Origin: Flavobacterium sp. ALD4
Lineage (GTDB): Bacteria > Bacteroidota > Bacteroidia > Flavobacteriales > Flavobacteriaceae
Direction: 5' to 3'
DNA length: 64,000 nt
Assembly (NCBI RefSeq): GCF_002836475.1
Contig: NZ_PJBJ01000024.1
Coordinates: 62,001-126,000, forward strand
Below the pieces are notes generated by a model that saw nothing but the letters and a program-made list of their open reading frames with translations, did no database searches and was not told the origin of the DNA. Below are positions 9,141 to 17,419 of this stretch, one piece after another; the stretch's first letter is position 1, and each line of letters starts with the position of its first letter. Both the position numbers and the translations under genes were made by a program.

Positions 9141-10283
9141 TTATTCTAATTTCTGAAAGAAAAAAAGCGTGTGGTTTGGTACTAATTCGGGATGAAAAAT
9201 CTTTATGAAATCTTTTAAAACCCAGTCCGGACGAGTAGGAGACCATTCGAAATAGAGAATCCCTCCTTTAGCCCCCTTATTTAAAGCGTACGAATATACT
9301 TTTTTATTTTTAAATGCTTCAAATTCTCCGTAATGGGGATTGCTGTCGCTCATTTGTTTTAAAGAAGAAAAATCACCGGGAGCAATCCAGAATTCTGCTT
9401 GCTGAGCTTTTTCTAAAATGATCTCAAAGGGCAAGGATATACTTCCGGTGCCTTTAGTATCTTTCCATAAATAATCTGCTTGTGCGTCTTTTAGAAATAG
9501 AGAAGCCCAACTTTTACCTTGTGGCACATACCACTGATCCTGGAACATAGACCCACTAAGAACTGTTGGTTTTCTTGTCGCTTTTTTGGCTAAAGCTAAA
9601 GTAGTATTGTATTCTTTTTCAATTTCACTAAATACCGAAGTCGCTGTGGAGTCCAGTCCGTATAAAGCGCCAAAAAATTTAATCCATTCTGCTTTTCCAA
9701 GAGGGGTTTGTTCCGTCCAATCGCCATTGAACATAACTTTTAAACCACTTTTTTGTAAAATATCTAAAGAGGGATTGCTGTTGTTTAGTCCGAAACCAAC
9801 AATCAGATTTGGTTGCATGTCAATTAGCACTTCCGTATTTAGGTTTTCATTTTTCCCCACTTCTCTAACCTTTCCCACATCAATCCGTTTTCGCGTTTTT
9901 TCGGAAGAAATATAATCGGTATTAGGGAAGCCAACGAGCGTATTTTCTACACCTAACATTTCCAAGGCTGGTATGTGTGTAGTTGAGGTTACGACAATTG
10001 ATTTTATAGGAATTTGGATTGCGGTAAACTGCTTTATGCTGTCCGGAATGATTCCGTTTTTTTCTTGCAAAACATAGGTGAAATTTTCTTTGGCTCCAGG
10101 CCAAGGTTTGGTAATTTTAATGACTGAATAGCCACCATACCTATAGATTTCTAATCCTTTAGCATATTTGATTTCATTTTTTACAGTTGCCGTTTCGGAA
10201 CTATAAATTTCCTTTTTTTTCTTGCATCCCATGGCAAAAAAGGCAAACAACAAAACAGTAAATTTTAATACATTTAATTTCAT
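9141..10283 (-). CDS. btuF: Periplasmic/lipoprotein substrate-binding protein of the B12 ABC transporter
   Basis: The 380-residue precursor has a lipobox (FFAMGCKKKK, Cys at about 20), so it is probably membrane-tethered. The fold is of the BtuF/FepB (TroA-like helical backbone) type: TTHIPALEMLGVENTLVGFP and IDVGKVREVGKNENLNTEVLIDMQPNLIVGF are typical of the first lobe. It delivers ligand to BtuC. A consensus promoter (10304-10335) places the transcript start about 14 bases from the ATG, leaving no room for a riboswitch. Confidence 0.88.
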   Translation of the reverse strand: MKLNVLKFTVLLFAFFAMGCKKKKEIYSSETATVKNEIKYAKGLEIYRYGGYSVIKITKPWPGAKENFTYVLQEKNGIIPDSIKQFTAIQIPIKSIVVTSTTHIPALEMLGVENTLVGFPNTDYISSEKTRKRIDVGKVREVGKNENLNTEVLIDMQPNLIVGFGLNNSNPSLDILQKSGLKVMFNGDWTEQTPLGKAEWIKFFGALYGLDSTATSVFSEIEKEYNTTLALAKKATRKPTVLSGSMFQDQWYVPQGKSWASLFLKDAQADYLWKDTKGTGSISLPFEIILEKAQQAEFWIAPGDFSSLKQMSDSNPHYGEFEAFKNKKVYSYALNKGAKGGILYFEWSPTRPDWVLKDFIKIFHPELVPNHTLFFFQKLE

Positions 10284-10303
10284 AAAATGATTTTCAGGAG
10301 TTG

Positions 10304-10335
10304 CAAAGGTATATTTAATCCTTTTTAAAAATCAA
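10304..10335 (-). promoter_or_regulatory. Bacteroidota-type promoter for btuFCD
   Basis: On the minus strand a TTG (10333-10335) and a TACCTTTG (10304-10311) are 21 bp apart, matching the Flavobacterium consensus TTG/TAnnTTTG. The predicted leader is only some 14 nt. Confidence 0.6.
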
Positions 10336-10363
10336 ATTTTATTTTTTATTCGCTGTATAAAGT

Positions 10364-10371
10364 TATATTTG
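10364..10371 (+). promoter_or_regulatory. -7 promoter element (TATATTTG) ahead of the cobalamin riboswitch
   Basis: TATATTTG matches TAnnTTTG and lies just before the conserved 5' end of the riboswitch. A clear TTG at the proper distance is not visible, so the -33 box is weak. Confidence 0.5.
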
Positions 10372-10377
10372 CAACCG

Positions 10378-10612
10378 TATTTAGGTTGCTGTTTTATTAT
10401 TTAAAACGGCATTAAAAGGGAATCAAGTGAAATTTTAGGAACTACGAATTTAGATTTAGGAATTTAAATTCCAAATCGTAATTCCAAATCAAAATTCTTG
10501 AGCTGTACCCGCAACTGTAAGCTATCAAGCTTGTTGTTATCTACAAAACCACTGTTCCGACGATCCGGAATGGGAAGGTAAACAACAAGACGCAAGCCAG
10601 GAGACCTGCCTT
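10378..10612 (+). promoter_or_regulatory. Cobalamin riboswitch upstream of btuB
   Basis: The RNA contains the key blocks in order: a 5' GGTTGC (10384), AAAAGGGAATCAAGTG (10414-10429), GCTGTACCCGCAACTGTAA (from about 10503), CCACTG (about 10548), GGGAAGG (10572-10578) and the B12 box AAGCCAGGAGACCTGCC (10594-10610). This is a class of adenosylcobalamin-sensing RNA that shuts off expression when the ligand is abundant. Between the two core blocks there is an AT-rich insert of about 65 nt that can form its own hairpin. The distance from the B12 box to the btuB ATG is about 115 bp. Confidence 0.95.
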
Positions 10613-10727
10613 TTACATCGTGTATCAAACTTTCGGGAAAAAAGGTTTGGGTATGGGTTATTTCATACTTTCTTCCCATTTTTAGTCATGTAACGGCAAG
10701 AGCTGTTATTAAAAATGTTTTATTAAA

Positions 10728-12680
10728 ATGAACAACAAAATCGTTCGTATTAGTGCGTTATGCGTGCTGATGAGTGCTTGTGCCTTTGCACAACAAAAAG
10801 AAGCTGCTTCTGCTCCAAAGGAGTTAAATGAAGTTGTAATTTCCGATTCTAAATTTGCTTTGGCAAAAGAAAAGTCAGGAAAGGTAATTGTAAAAATTAC
10901 CGCTGAAGAATTGTCTAAGAAATCAGGTCAATCTCTTGCTACTATTTTAAGTACCGTTGCAGGCCTTGAGATAAATGGAAGCCAAAGCAGTGCCGGTAAA
11001 AACCTTGGCTATTACATTCGGGGAGGTCGTAACCGACAAACCCTTATTTTAATTGACGGAATCCCGGTAACAGATGCTTCTGGGATCAATTTAGAGTACG
11101 ATTTACGTCTAATTCCTGTGGAGCAGGTGGAAAGTATTGAGATCATGAAAGGGGCGGCGAGTACCTTATACGGTTCAGGTGCTGCAGCCGGAGTTATTAA
11201 TATCACTCTAAAAAAAGCAGGAAAGAAAGCAATTGCGGGAAATGCCTATATGAATATTGGGACGCAAACCACGGCAGATCGAACTAACTATCGTCCTGAA
11301 GATTACAACCAAGGGCTTTCTGTTAATGGAAATTTAGATAAATTTAATTATTATGCTTCTTTAAACAGCACGGAGACAACAGGAATTTCTGAAGCTGCAG
11401 TTGCACAACCAGCGGCTTATGAAGCAGATCGTTTGTCCCGAATAAATTCATTGCTTAAAGTGGGTTTTTCGCCAACAACAAAGCTGTCATTAAACTTTTT
11501 TGCAAATTACGATAGGATGAAAAATGATTTTGACGGAACATTTGATAATTTCAATAATCCTGATACCCCATTAAATGTTTCGAAGTCGGAACAGTTTCGT
11601 CTCGGGTTCTCTCCGAAATATAAGTACGAAAAAGGAGAGTTTGTTTTGAATTCGAGTTTCAACACTATCGAAAGAAATTATAATACTTTTAATAGCTATT
11701 CTAATTCGGTAGACATTAGCGATTATAAATCGAGAAGTGTCAATGTAGATGCATTCAATAAATATTCATTCAGCAACCAATTTTTTGTAGTGGCCGGAGG
11801 GCAGTTTCAATTCCATGAAATGGATTCGAATACACCTTATGACTCCATTGTTGGGGAGGAAGCAAAATTTAATTCAATCGACCCTTATTTGACAGCGGTC
11901 TATAATTCTGATTTTGGTTTAAACCTAAATGTTGGTGGGCGCTTTAATATGCACAGTGTTTATAATAGTAATTTTGTTTTTAATGTGAATCCGTCCTATT
12001 CTTTTTCTGAAATTCCATTGAAACTATTGGCATCGTATAGTACCGCTTACATTACTCCAAGTTTGTATCAATTGTATTCTCCTTATGGCAATTTGGACTT
12101 AACTCCTGAGGAGAGTTCTACTATAGAAGCAGGGTTTGAATTTTCATTATTGGATAAAAAACTGACTTTAAATACCATTACTTTTTACAGGGAAGAGCAA
12201 AATCCATTTGGGTTCTATACAGATCCTGATACTTATGCTTCGAATTATATCAATATAGTGGGAAGAAATAATGCCAAAGGAGTTGAAACGATGATCTCTT
12301 ATTCTTTTTCGAATGCTTTGAAGATTAATGCAAATTATACATTTACTCAAGTGGAAGAGCCTTTAAGTAGATTAATTCCAAAACATAAAGGAAATATTTC
12401 TCTAGATTATCAGGCAACAGCACGATCTTTTTTTAATATCAATTACCAGTATGTTGATCAAAGAAAAGATGCTTTCTTTGATGGAGGAACGTTTGCCACA
12501 ACAGCTGTTCTTTTGGATTCATATCAGTTGTTTAATGCGATGGCTAAATATGATGTTATTAAGAACAGAATAAATGTTTTCGTGTCAATAAACAATATCT
12601 TAAATGAAGAGTTTGTTGAAACAGTGGGGTATAGCACAAAAGGAAGGAATTTTAAAATAGGAGTGAACGTACGGTTTTAA
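10728..12680 (+). CDS. btuB: TonB-dependent vitamin B12 receptor BtuB
   Basis: The 650-residue outer-membrane receptor has a signal peptide (cleaved near FAQQ, residue 22), a plug domain (about 35-160) with GRNRQTLILIDGIPVTDASG and VESIEIMKGAASTLYGSGAAAGVINI, and a 22-strand barrel ending in the C-terminal aromatic residue (GVNVRF). BtuB takes up cobalamin using TonB energy. The specificity call rests on the riboswitch immediately upstream and the divergent btuFCD-like genes. Start ATG follows the riboswitch leader; no other start is plausible. Confidence 0.93.
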   Translation: MNNKIVRISALCVLMSACAFAQQKEAASAPKELNEVVISDSKFALAKEKSGKVIVKITAEELSKKSGQSLATILSTVAGLEINGSQSSAGKNLGYYIRGGRNRQTLILIDGIPVTDASGINLEYDLRLIPVEQVESIEIMKGAASTLYGSGAAAGVINITLKKAGKKAIAGNAYMNIGTQTTADRTNYRPEDYNQGLSVNGNLDKFNYYASLNSTETTGISEAAVAQPAAYEADRLSRINSLLKVGFSPTTKLSLNFFANYDRMKNDFDGTFDNFNNPDTPLNVSKSEQFRLGFSPKYKYEKGEFVLNSSFNTIERNYNTFNSYSNSVDISDYKSRSVNVDAFNKYSFSNQFFVVAGGQFQFHEMDSNTPYDSIVGEEAKFNSIDPYLTAVYNSDFGLNLNVGGRFNMHSVYNSNFVFNVNPSYSFSEIPLKLLASYSTAYITPSLYQLYSPYGNLDLTPEESSTIEAGFEFSLLDKKLTLNTITFYREEQNPFGFYTDPDTYASNYINIVGRNNAKGVETMISYSFSNALKINANYTFTQVEEPLSRLIPKHKGNISLDYQATARSFFNINYQYVDQRKDAFFDGGTFATTAVLLDSYQLFNAMAKYDVIKNRINVFVSINNILNEEFVETVGYSTKGRNFKIGVNVRF

Positions 12681-12701
12681 TAGTACTCTCTTTAGAATAA
12701 A

Positions 12702-12735
12702 AAAAAGGGCTTTCAGTGATGAAAGCCTTTCTTAG
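12702..12735 (+). terminator. Terminator after btuB
   Basis: GGCTTTC pairs with GAAAGCC around a 6-nt loop (12708-12727), flanked by an A run on the left and a T-rich stretch on the right, so it can act in both directions. Confidence 0.75.
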
Positions 12736-12797
12736 TTTTAATTTAATGTTGATATTTAATCTAAATTTGAAGTAGCAATTTTGTTCCTGATCATCAG

Positions 12798-12989
12798 TTA
12801 GATATTTGCAATCGGTTTCATTTGTTTTACAATCTTTTTTTCATTGTCACCTTCGAAAGTCGCTCCAAAATCAGAATCTCTATGAGAGGCATCAATAACA
12901 ACATGTATTTGTTTTGACTCGGAAGGAGTTGGTTTTACAAAAGCAAAGCATTGCAGTTAAAGTCAAAAATAATTTGGTTGCGTTTTCAT
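12798..12989 (-). pseudogene. Remnant of an N-acetylmuramoyl-L-alanine amidase-like gene
   Basis: On the minus strand an ATG at 12989 opens MKTQPNYF and is stopped at once. A shifted frame restores a hydrophobic signal-like stretch, and a further shift gives KQIHVVIDASHRDSDFGATF, very like the N-terminal zinc motif (VIDAGHGGxDxGA) of amidase_3 enzymes, then stops at 12798. The zinc-ligand histidine is kept, but the GG after it is changed to RD. At least two frameshifts and a 3' truncation mark it as decayed. Identity is inferred from this one motif. Confidence 0.5.
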
Positions 12990-13016
12990 ATAAATTTATC
13001 GCCTCCTTTTTATGAA

Positions 13017-14462
13017 TTAGTCCAACGCTTTCAAAATGCCTTCTGGCGCTTTTTCGATATACATTTGATTTTGCAGACCATTCAAAGATTTTGCGTCTTT
13101 AAAATAGTTGAACTCTTTTTCAGGACTTTGTCTTAGCATTTTGCCCGTTCCTGTAATTTTTCCTATTGCAGTACTTAATAAAGGTTCGGTTGTGTTTCCA
13201 AGGATATCCAAATCCCCTAGATTTTCTTTAAGTTGAATAGTAGGTGTCAGTCCGTTGAAGTAATCACCGAAACCGTCTGCATTTACTATTTTTAAAACGA
13301 TTGGCTGCATGGCATAACGGTGATTTGGATTTCTATTCTCTGTTCCAAAAGTGGGGGAGTCGTATAGCGTAACAGAGCCCACATTTTTACCGGTGGTTAC
13401 ATCGCCTATTTGAACAACATCCATATAAGGTTTCAATCCGTTTATAACAAGCTCGCTTGCTGAGGCGGAACTTTTTGTAGTAAGGATGTAGATTTTGGTT
13501 AAATTCAAACTATTTATGGACGTGTTCCCTATTTTATCCGTAAACAGATTTTTTAACGCATCAGGATTATTGGATTCAAAATAGCTGTTGATTTTTTCAT
13601 TCCATTGTTGCTTTGCAAAAACTTTTCCAGTGTATTGTCCGGTAATCATACTGGCCAGACGGGTAGCGGTCAGCACAGATCCTCCTGAATTGTATCTCAA
13701 GTCAAGAACCAAGTCGGTGACAGCTTGTGATTTTAAACTTGCAAATGCTTCGTTTAATTTATTGTCATAATCTGCATAAAATCCATTGTACATCAAGTAA
13801 CCAATTTTATGTGTTCCATTAGTGATGACTTTATTTATTAAAATTGGATTTTCGGCTAATACTGTTTTAGTCAATGCAACCGATTCCCCATTTGGTGTAA
13901 TGGTTCCGGCATTATAATCTGCTAAATTTAGAGTGTAAGATTCTAAGGCTAACAAAGATTGGTAATTACTTACCGTAAGTTGTGTTCCATTTATACCATA
14001 AAAAATACTGCCACGTCGAATGTCCTTTGTTGCTGCATCTGATCCTGGAATAATATAGCGCGCATAACCAAATATTTCTGTGGTACTGCCGGCTTTGTAA
14101 ACTAATCCAAATTCGACCCCATCATTCTTAGTGGTCCCTTGAAGTGCTCCTTCGAGTTCTAAATAGTCATCTACGATCCAGCTGAACCTATCGATCGACT
14201 TGTCGACTCTTAATGCATTAAATAAATCTTCAGGAACAGGATATCCTCTTAGGAAAGTGTTCAGTGCGTCTTGTGATGCAAAGCGGTCATCAGATAAGTT
14301 AGGTACATCTGCTTGCCATAAATAATATTGGTTTAGTCCTTTCCAAATAAAATCTTGAACTTCTAGGTTTATCGGTGCCGCAGTATCATCCATGTCTTGA
14401 CAACCTTGGAGAGAAAAAACTACTAAAAAGAGTAGTAGTGCAAATTTATAAGTAGGTTTCAT
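13017..14462 (-). CDS. S41-family C-terminal processing-type protease, lipoprotein
   Basis: The 481-residue protein starts with a lipobox signal (FSLQGC, Cys about 21). A degenerate PDZ-like region (GSIFYGINGTQLTVSNY, about 150-170) precedes the S41 catalytic domain: DLVLDLRYNSGGSV near 245-258, the nucleophile Ser in TKSSASASELVINGL (about 330) and the general-base Lys in DVTTGKNVGSV (about 360). It would be an envelope-anchored serine protease cutting unknown periplasmic or surface substrates. Similar lipoproteins are common in Flavobacteriia. The gene is divergent from the sigma factor gene at 14590. Confidence 0.9.
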   Translation of the reverse strand: MKPTYKFALLLFLVVFSLQGCQDMDDTAAPINLEVQDFIWKGLNQYYLWQADVPNLSDDRFASQDALNTFLRGYPVPEDLFNALRVDKSIDRFSWIVDDYLELEGALQGTTKNDGVEFGLVYKAGSTTEIFGYARYIIPGSDAATKDIRRGSIFYGINGTQLTVSNYQSLLALESYTLNLADYNAGTITPNGESVALTKTVLAENPILINKVITNGTHKIGYLMYNGFYADYDNKLNEAFASLKSQAVTDLVLDLRYNSGGSVLTATRLASMITGQYTGKVFAKQQWNEKINSYFESNNPDALKNLFTDKIGNTSINSLNLTKIYILTTKSSASASELVINGLKPYMDVVQIGDVTTGKNVGSVTLYDSPTFGTENRNPNHRYAMQPIVLKIVNADGFGDYFNGLTPTIQLKENLGDLDILGNTTEPLLSTAIGKITGTGKMLRQSPEKEFNYFKDAKSLNGLQNQMYIEKAPEGILKALD

Positions 14463-14589
14463 ATATATCGGGTAATTTTTGTAATATACGTAAAAATACT
14501 ATCTTTAGTTTTAATTTTAATCTTTTTTGTAACAAAAATAAAACTGTTTCGTCTTGATAGTATAAGCCGGACTAATAATTTATTTATTT

Positions 14590-15099
14590 ATGAATGAAAT
14601 AGAGTTTTTGCAGATTACGGTTCCATTCAAAGACAAAGTCTTTCGATTAGCAAAACGATTGCTTAAAAGTACAGAGGAAGCTGAGGATGCCACTCAAGAG
14701 ATTTTGTGTAAATTATGGAGTAAGAATGAAAACTTAGATAAGCTTAATAGTGTAGAGGCTTTTGCTATGACCATGACCAAAAATTATTGTTTGGATCAGT
14801 TAAAGTCAAAAAGAGCTGAAAACATGAAGATTAGTCATGATAATTTTACTGACAAATCGGCAAGATTAGATAAGATAGTTGAAGACGGAGACAGTTTGAG
14901 TTGGGTTGAAAAAATCATTAATCAATTGCCGGGACAGCAAAAATTAATAATTCAGATGCGGGACATTGAACAATATGAGTTTGAAGAAATTGCAAAAATA
15001 CTGCAAATGAACGAAACGGCTATCCGAGTGGCACTTTCAAGAGCAAGAAAAACAATAAGGGAAAATATGAATAAAATTCACAGGTATGGAATTGAATAA
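14590..15099 (+). CDS. ECF-type RNA polymerase sigma factor
   Basis: The 169-residue protein has sigma-70 region 2 in residues 10-80 (RLLKSTEEAEDATQEILCKLW and AFAMTMTKNYCLDQLKS) and region 4 in 105-160 with a helix-turn-helix (YEFEEIAKILQMNETAIRVALSRARKTIRENM). Length and domains fit ECF sigma factors of Bacteroidota. It overlaps the next gene by 14 nt, so that membrane protein is translationally coupled and is a likely anti-sigma factor. Confidence 0.95.
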   Translation: MNEIEFLQITVPFKDKVFRLAKRLLKSTEEAEDATQEILCKLWSKNENLDKLNSVEAFAMTMTKNYCLDQLKSKRAENMKISHDNFTDKSARLDKIVEDGDSLSWVEKIINQLPGQQKLIIQMRDIEQYEFEEIAKILQMNETAIRVALSRARKTIRENMNKIHRYGIE

Positions 15100-15541
15100 A
15101 ATAGAAAGTTTAGTTGAAAAATACTTTGACGGTGCAACTAATGTCGGAGAGGAGAAAGAGTTACGAAAATATTTTGCTTCAGCTGATGTTGCGCCTCACT
15201 TAAAACAATATAAGCTGATGTTTGGGTATTTCTCACAGGCAGCTGCGCAGGAGTTGGAACAAAAAATTGTATTACTACCGATGGTTCAGGATAAAAAACG
15301 AATTAAAGTTTGGCTGTCGATTGCTGCCTCAGTTGTCGTAATGCTTGGTGCGGGGACCTATCTGTATTTTGACACGGAAGTTTCAAGCCAAAACCTTGGA
15401 ACGTGCGACAATCCGGAGGCAGCGATGAAAGAAACCCAAAAGGCATTGGCAATGTTGTCGAACCATGTGAATCTTGGCATAGAAAGTGTTATAACTCTTG
15501 AGAAATATGAGGATTCAAAAAATTTAATTTTCAAACAATAA
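15086..15541 (+). CDS. Putative membrane anti-sigma-like protein
   Basis: The 151-residue product begins with a soluble N-terminus, IESLVEKYFDGATNVGEEKELRKYF, typical of the short regulators that follow ECF sigma genes in Flavobacteriia. It then has one transmembrane helix (about residues 75-93, VWLSIAASVVVMLGAGTYLYF) and an extracytoplasmic tail. It overlaps the sigma gene by 14 nt. No conserved anti-sigma HxxxCxxC zinc motif is present, so the anti-sigma role is inferred from position, topology and the N-terminal motif. Confidence 0.6.
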   Translation: MELNKIESLVEKYFDGATNVGEEKELRKYFASADVAPHLKQYKLMFGYFSQAAAQELEQKIVLLPMVQDKKRIKVWLSIAASVVVMLGAGTYLYFDTEVSSQNLGTCDNPEAAMKETQKALAMLSNHVNLGIESVITLEKYEDSKNLIFKQ

Positions 15542-15556
15542 TAAATATAAAAAAAA

Positions 15557-16087
15557 ATGAAAAAACTTATAATCACATTAGTAGTTGCATTAATTACAAG
15601 CCCGTTTTTTGCACAAACCGTTTTTGATAAATTTGACGGACAAGATGATGTTACGTCCATTATCGTAAATAAAAAAATGTTTGAATTAATGAGTAAGGTT
15701 AAAGTGGACGCTTCTGATAAGGAAACGCAGCAATACATGAATTTGATAAAAAAGCTGGACAATTTGAAAGTCTTTACTACAAGTAGCGCAAGAGCGACTA
15801 CTGATATGAGGTCAGCTGCGGAAAAGTATATAAGAACAGCAGGTTTAGAAGAATTGATGCGTGTCAATGACAGTGGTAAAAACATTAAAATATTGGTGAA
15901 ATCCGGAGCCACAGACTCTCAAATAAAAGAACTGTTGATGTTTATCGAAGGCGGGAGTAAATCAAATGAAACTGTTTTGATGTCGTTGACGGGTAACTTT
16001 GATTTGAATGAAATTTCAGTTCTTACTGATAAAATGCGAATCCCTGGAGGCGAGGATTTGAAGAGAGCAACCAAAGGGAAAAAATAA
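15557..16087 (+). CDS. DUF4252 domain protein, secreted
   Basis: The 176-residue precursor has a signal peptide (cleaved near FFAQ, residue 20) and the DUF4252 pattern: FDKFDGQDDVTSIIVNKKMFELMSKV, then a middle LKVFTTSSARATTDMRSAAEKYI and a C-terminal VLMSLTGNFDLNEISVLTDKM. DUF4252 has no known function. It is the third gene of the ECF operon and is followed within 2 bases by a second DUF4252 gene. Confidence 0.85.
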   Translation: MKKLIITLVVALITSPFFAQTVFDKFDGQDDVTSIIVNKKMFELMSKVKVDASDKETQQYMNLIKKLDNLKVFTTSSARATTDMRSAAEKYIRTAGLEELMRVNDSGKNIKILVKSGATDSQIKELLMFIEGGSKSNETVLMSLTGNFDLNEISVLTDKMRIPGGEDLKRATKGKK

Positions 16088-16088
16088 T

Positions 16089-16625
16089 ATGAAAACGATT
16101 TATAACATCACAATTTTTCTGAGCCTTTTAGTTGTTGGTTGCAATTCAGAACCGACGCTTCAGAAATATTTTGTGGAAAACACGGAAAATAAAAATTTCA
16201 TTGCACTGGATGTGTCGCCGAGTATATTGAACGTTGACAAAGCGCAATTATCCACGGAGCAGATTGGAGCTTTAGAGTCATTTGACAAAATGAATGTTTT
16301 AGCATTTAAGCTTAATGAAACCAACAAAGCGCAATTCGAATTAGAACGTGCAAAGGTTAATCAGATTCTAAAGAATAAAAAGTACCAGCAGCTTATGAAG
16401 TATGGTTCTGGTTCGGTAGGAGCCTCAGTGAGTTATGTAGGGTCAGATGAGCATATAGACGAGTTTGTATTGTTTGCAAATAGCAAAGAGGCCGGATTTG
16501 CCGTCGTACGGGTTTTAGGTACCGATATGAACGCTAATTCTATTGTCACATTGATGTCCGTTTTGAAAAGTTCTAATATCGATATGGCACAATTAAAGCC
16601 TTTACAGGAAATGTTTAAAAAATAA
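16089..16625 (+). CDS. DUF4252 domain protein, lipoprotein
   Basis: The 178-residue protein has a lipobox (LLVVGCNS, Cys 18), so it is a lipid-anchored paralogue of the preceding DUF4252 protein. The C-terminal half (FVLFANSKEAGFAVVRVLGTDMNANSIVTLMSVL) aligns in pattern with the earlier one. Sequence identity is low, so the duplication is old. It closes the sigma operon before the terminator at 16644. Confidence 0.85.
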   Translation: MKTIYNITIFLSLLVVGCNSEPTLQKYFVENTENKNFIALDVSPSILNVDKAQLSTEQIGALESFDKMNVLAFKLNETNKAQFELERAKVNQILKNKKYQQLMKYGSGSVGASVSYVGSDEHIDEFVLFANSKEAGFAVVRVLGTDMNANSIVTLMSVLKSSNIDMAQLKPLQEMFKK

Positions 16626-16643
16626 AAAAACACAGTTATAAAT

Positions 16644-16679
16644 AAAAGCGTCCCGGCAATTTGTCGGGACGCTTTTTTA
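16644..16679 (+). terminator. Terminator of the ECF sigma operon
   Basis: AGCGTCCCG pairs with CGGGACGCT around a short loop (stem arms 16648-16656 and 16664-16672), followed by a run of six T. Very strong intrinsic terminator. Confidence 0.9.
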
Positions 16680-16940
16680 TGGATTTTATTTTAGGTTAGA
16701 CATTAAAAATGGATGCCTGGCAACTATTTTTTTCGATTCACAGCGGTTATTTGAAGGATGCATGATTCTTGTGAGTAACGGTATTCGGGGGGTTTTTGTA
16801 TAAGAGAGGAAACCTCCTGTTCTCTTGATTGGAAGTCCATAGTGTAATCTTGACCTTTTCCTGTTTTATTGTACTTTTTGAGTGACGACGTTTGTAATTG
16901 ATTTCGTCTTTCCCAACAAAGCTCCGCTTTGAAAAAAAAA
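16680..16940. other. Intergenic stretch, nothing recognised
   Basis: I see no open frame or motif of note between the operon terminator and the tRNA-operon terminator. It is ordinary AT-rich chromosomal spacer and lies just outside the integrated element. Confidence 0.5.
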
Positions 16941-16984
16941 TGCTATTAAAATAATCAAGCTAGCTTGAAATTATTTTAATAGCA
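16941..16984. terminator. Displaced terminator of the tRNA-Leu transcript
   Basis: Arms TGCTATTAAAATAAT (16941-16955) and ATTATTTTAATAGCA (16970-16984) are fully complementary; the loop CAAGCTAGCTTG is itself a palindrome. On the minus strand it ends in a run of T (16932-16940). In the uninterrupted chromosome it would lie about 14 bp beyond the tRNA-Leu 3' end, so it is the likely original terminator, now separated from the gene by the 12.2-kb element. Confidence 0.65.
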
Positions 16985-16997
16985 TTCGTTTTTATTC

Positions 16998-17016
16998 GTG
17001 ACCACGGTGGGATTCG
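16998..17016. repeat. att site, distal end (attL)
   Basis: The 19 bp gtgaccacggtgggattcg are identical to the tRNA-Leu 3' end at 29199-29217. Downstream bases differ at once (tttaattc versus aaccc), so this marks the element edge. Confidence 0.88.
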
Positions 17017-17134
17017 TTTAATTCTATGTTAAAGCTTACTCTCATTGACTTTCATGTGATTAAAATATAATTTGTAGCAACCATTGTAGCGACCAAGTGT
17101 ATCGCTAAAACACTATATTTCACTATATTTTCGA

Positions 17135-17389
17135 TTAAAATTCTACGAATGATATATCCGAATTTAGCTCTTTTAGAATTTTAGCAAGCACTTTTATAGT
17201 TAATCCTTCTTTTTTTTCAGACTCAACTTGGCTTATATATCCTTTTTGTTTAGGGTCGCCAAAGATTTTTTCTGCTAAATCGCTTTGTGTCATTCCAAGT
17301 ACTAATCTTTTTTCTTTTACAAATAATGCAATCTTGTGCATCATCACTTTATTTTCGTCTTGGCCGTTTTTGTCCATTTTGTTTCCCAT
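17135..17389 (-). CDS. XRE-family helix-turn-helix regulator
   Basis: I choose the ATG at 17389 (84 residues); an upstream TTG (17404) would lie inside an inverted repeat that looks like an operator. The domain fits an XRE/Cro-type regulator: ALFVKEKRLVLGMTQSDLAEKIFG, then GYISQVESEKKEGLTIKVLAKILKELN. It is at the left end of the element and probably controls it or its own gene. The adjacent palindrome at 17403-17419 supports autoregulation. Confidence 0.85.
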   Translation of the reverse strand: MGNKMDKNGQDENKVMMHKIALFVKEKRLVLGMTQSDLAEKIFGDPKQKGYISQVESEKKEGLTIKVLAKILKELNSDISFVEF

Positions 17390-17402
17390 GTTAATACTAA
17401 AC

Positions 17403-17419
17403 AAGATATGAAATATCTT
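17403..17419. promoter_or_regulatory. Palindromic operator candidate for the XRE regulator
   Basis: AAGATAT and ATATCTT form a perfect 7-bp inverted repeat with a 3-bp centre, 14 bp upstream of the chosen start codon, where an autoregulator would bind. Confidence 0.5.

Noticed and set aside
10464..10679. Minus-strand 71-codon open frame
   Set aside because: It lies wholly inside the cobalamin riboswitch, which explains the conserved sequence.
15358..15912. 184-codon minus-strand frame opposite the sigma operon
   Set aside because: It is the antisense shadow of the membrane protein and DUF4252 genes, which have clear family motifs.
17404..17404. TTG start giving an 89-residue XRE protein
   Set aside because: The TTG is inside the candidate operator, and the ATG at 17389 keeps the full domain.
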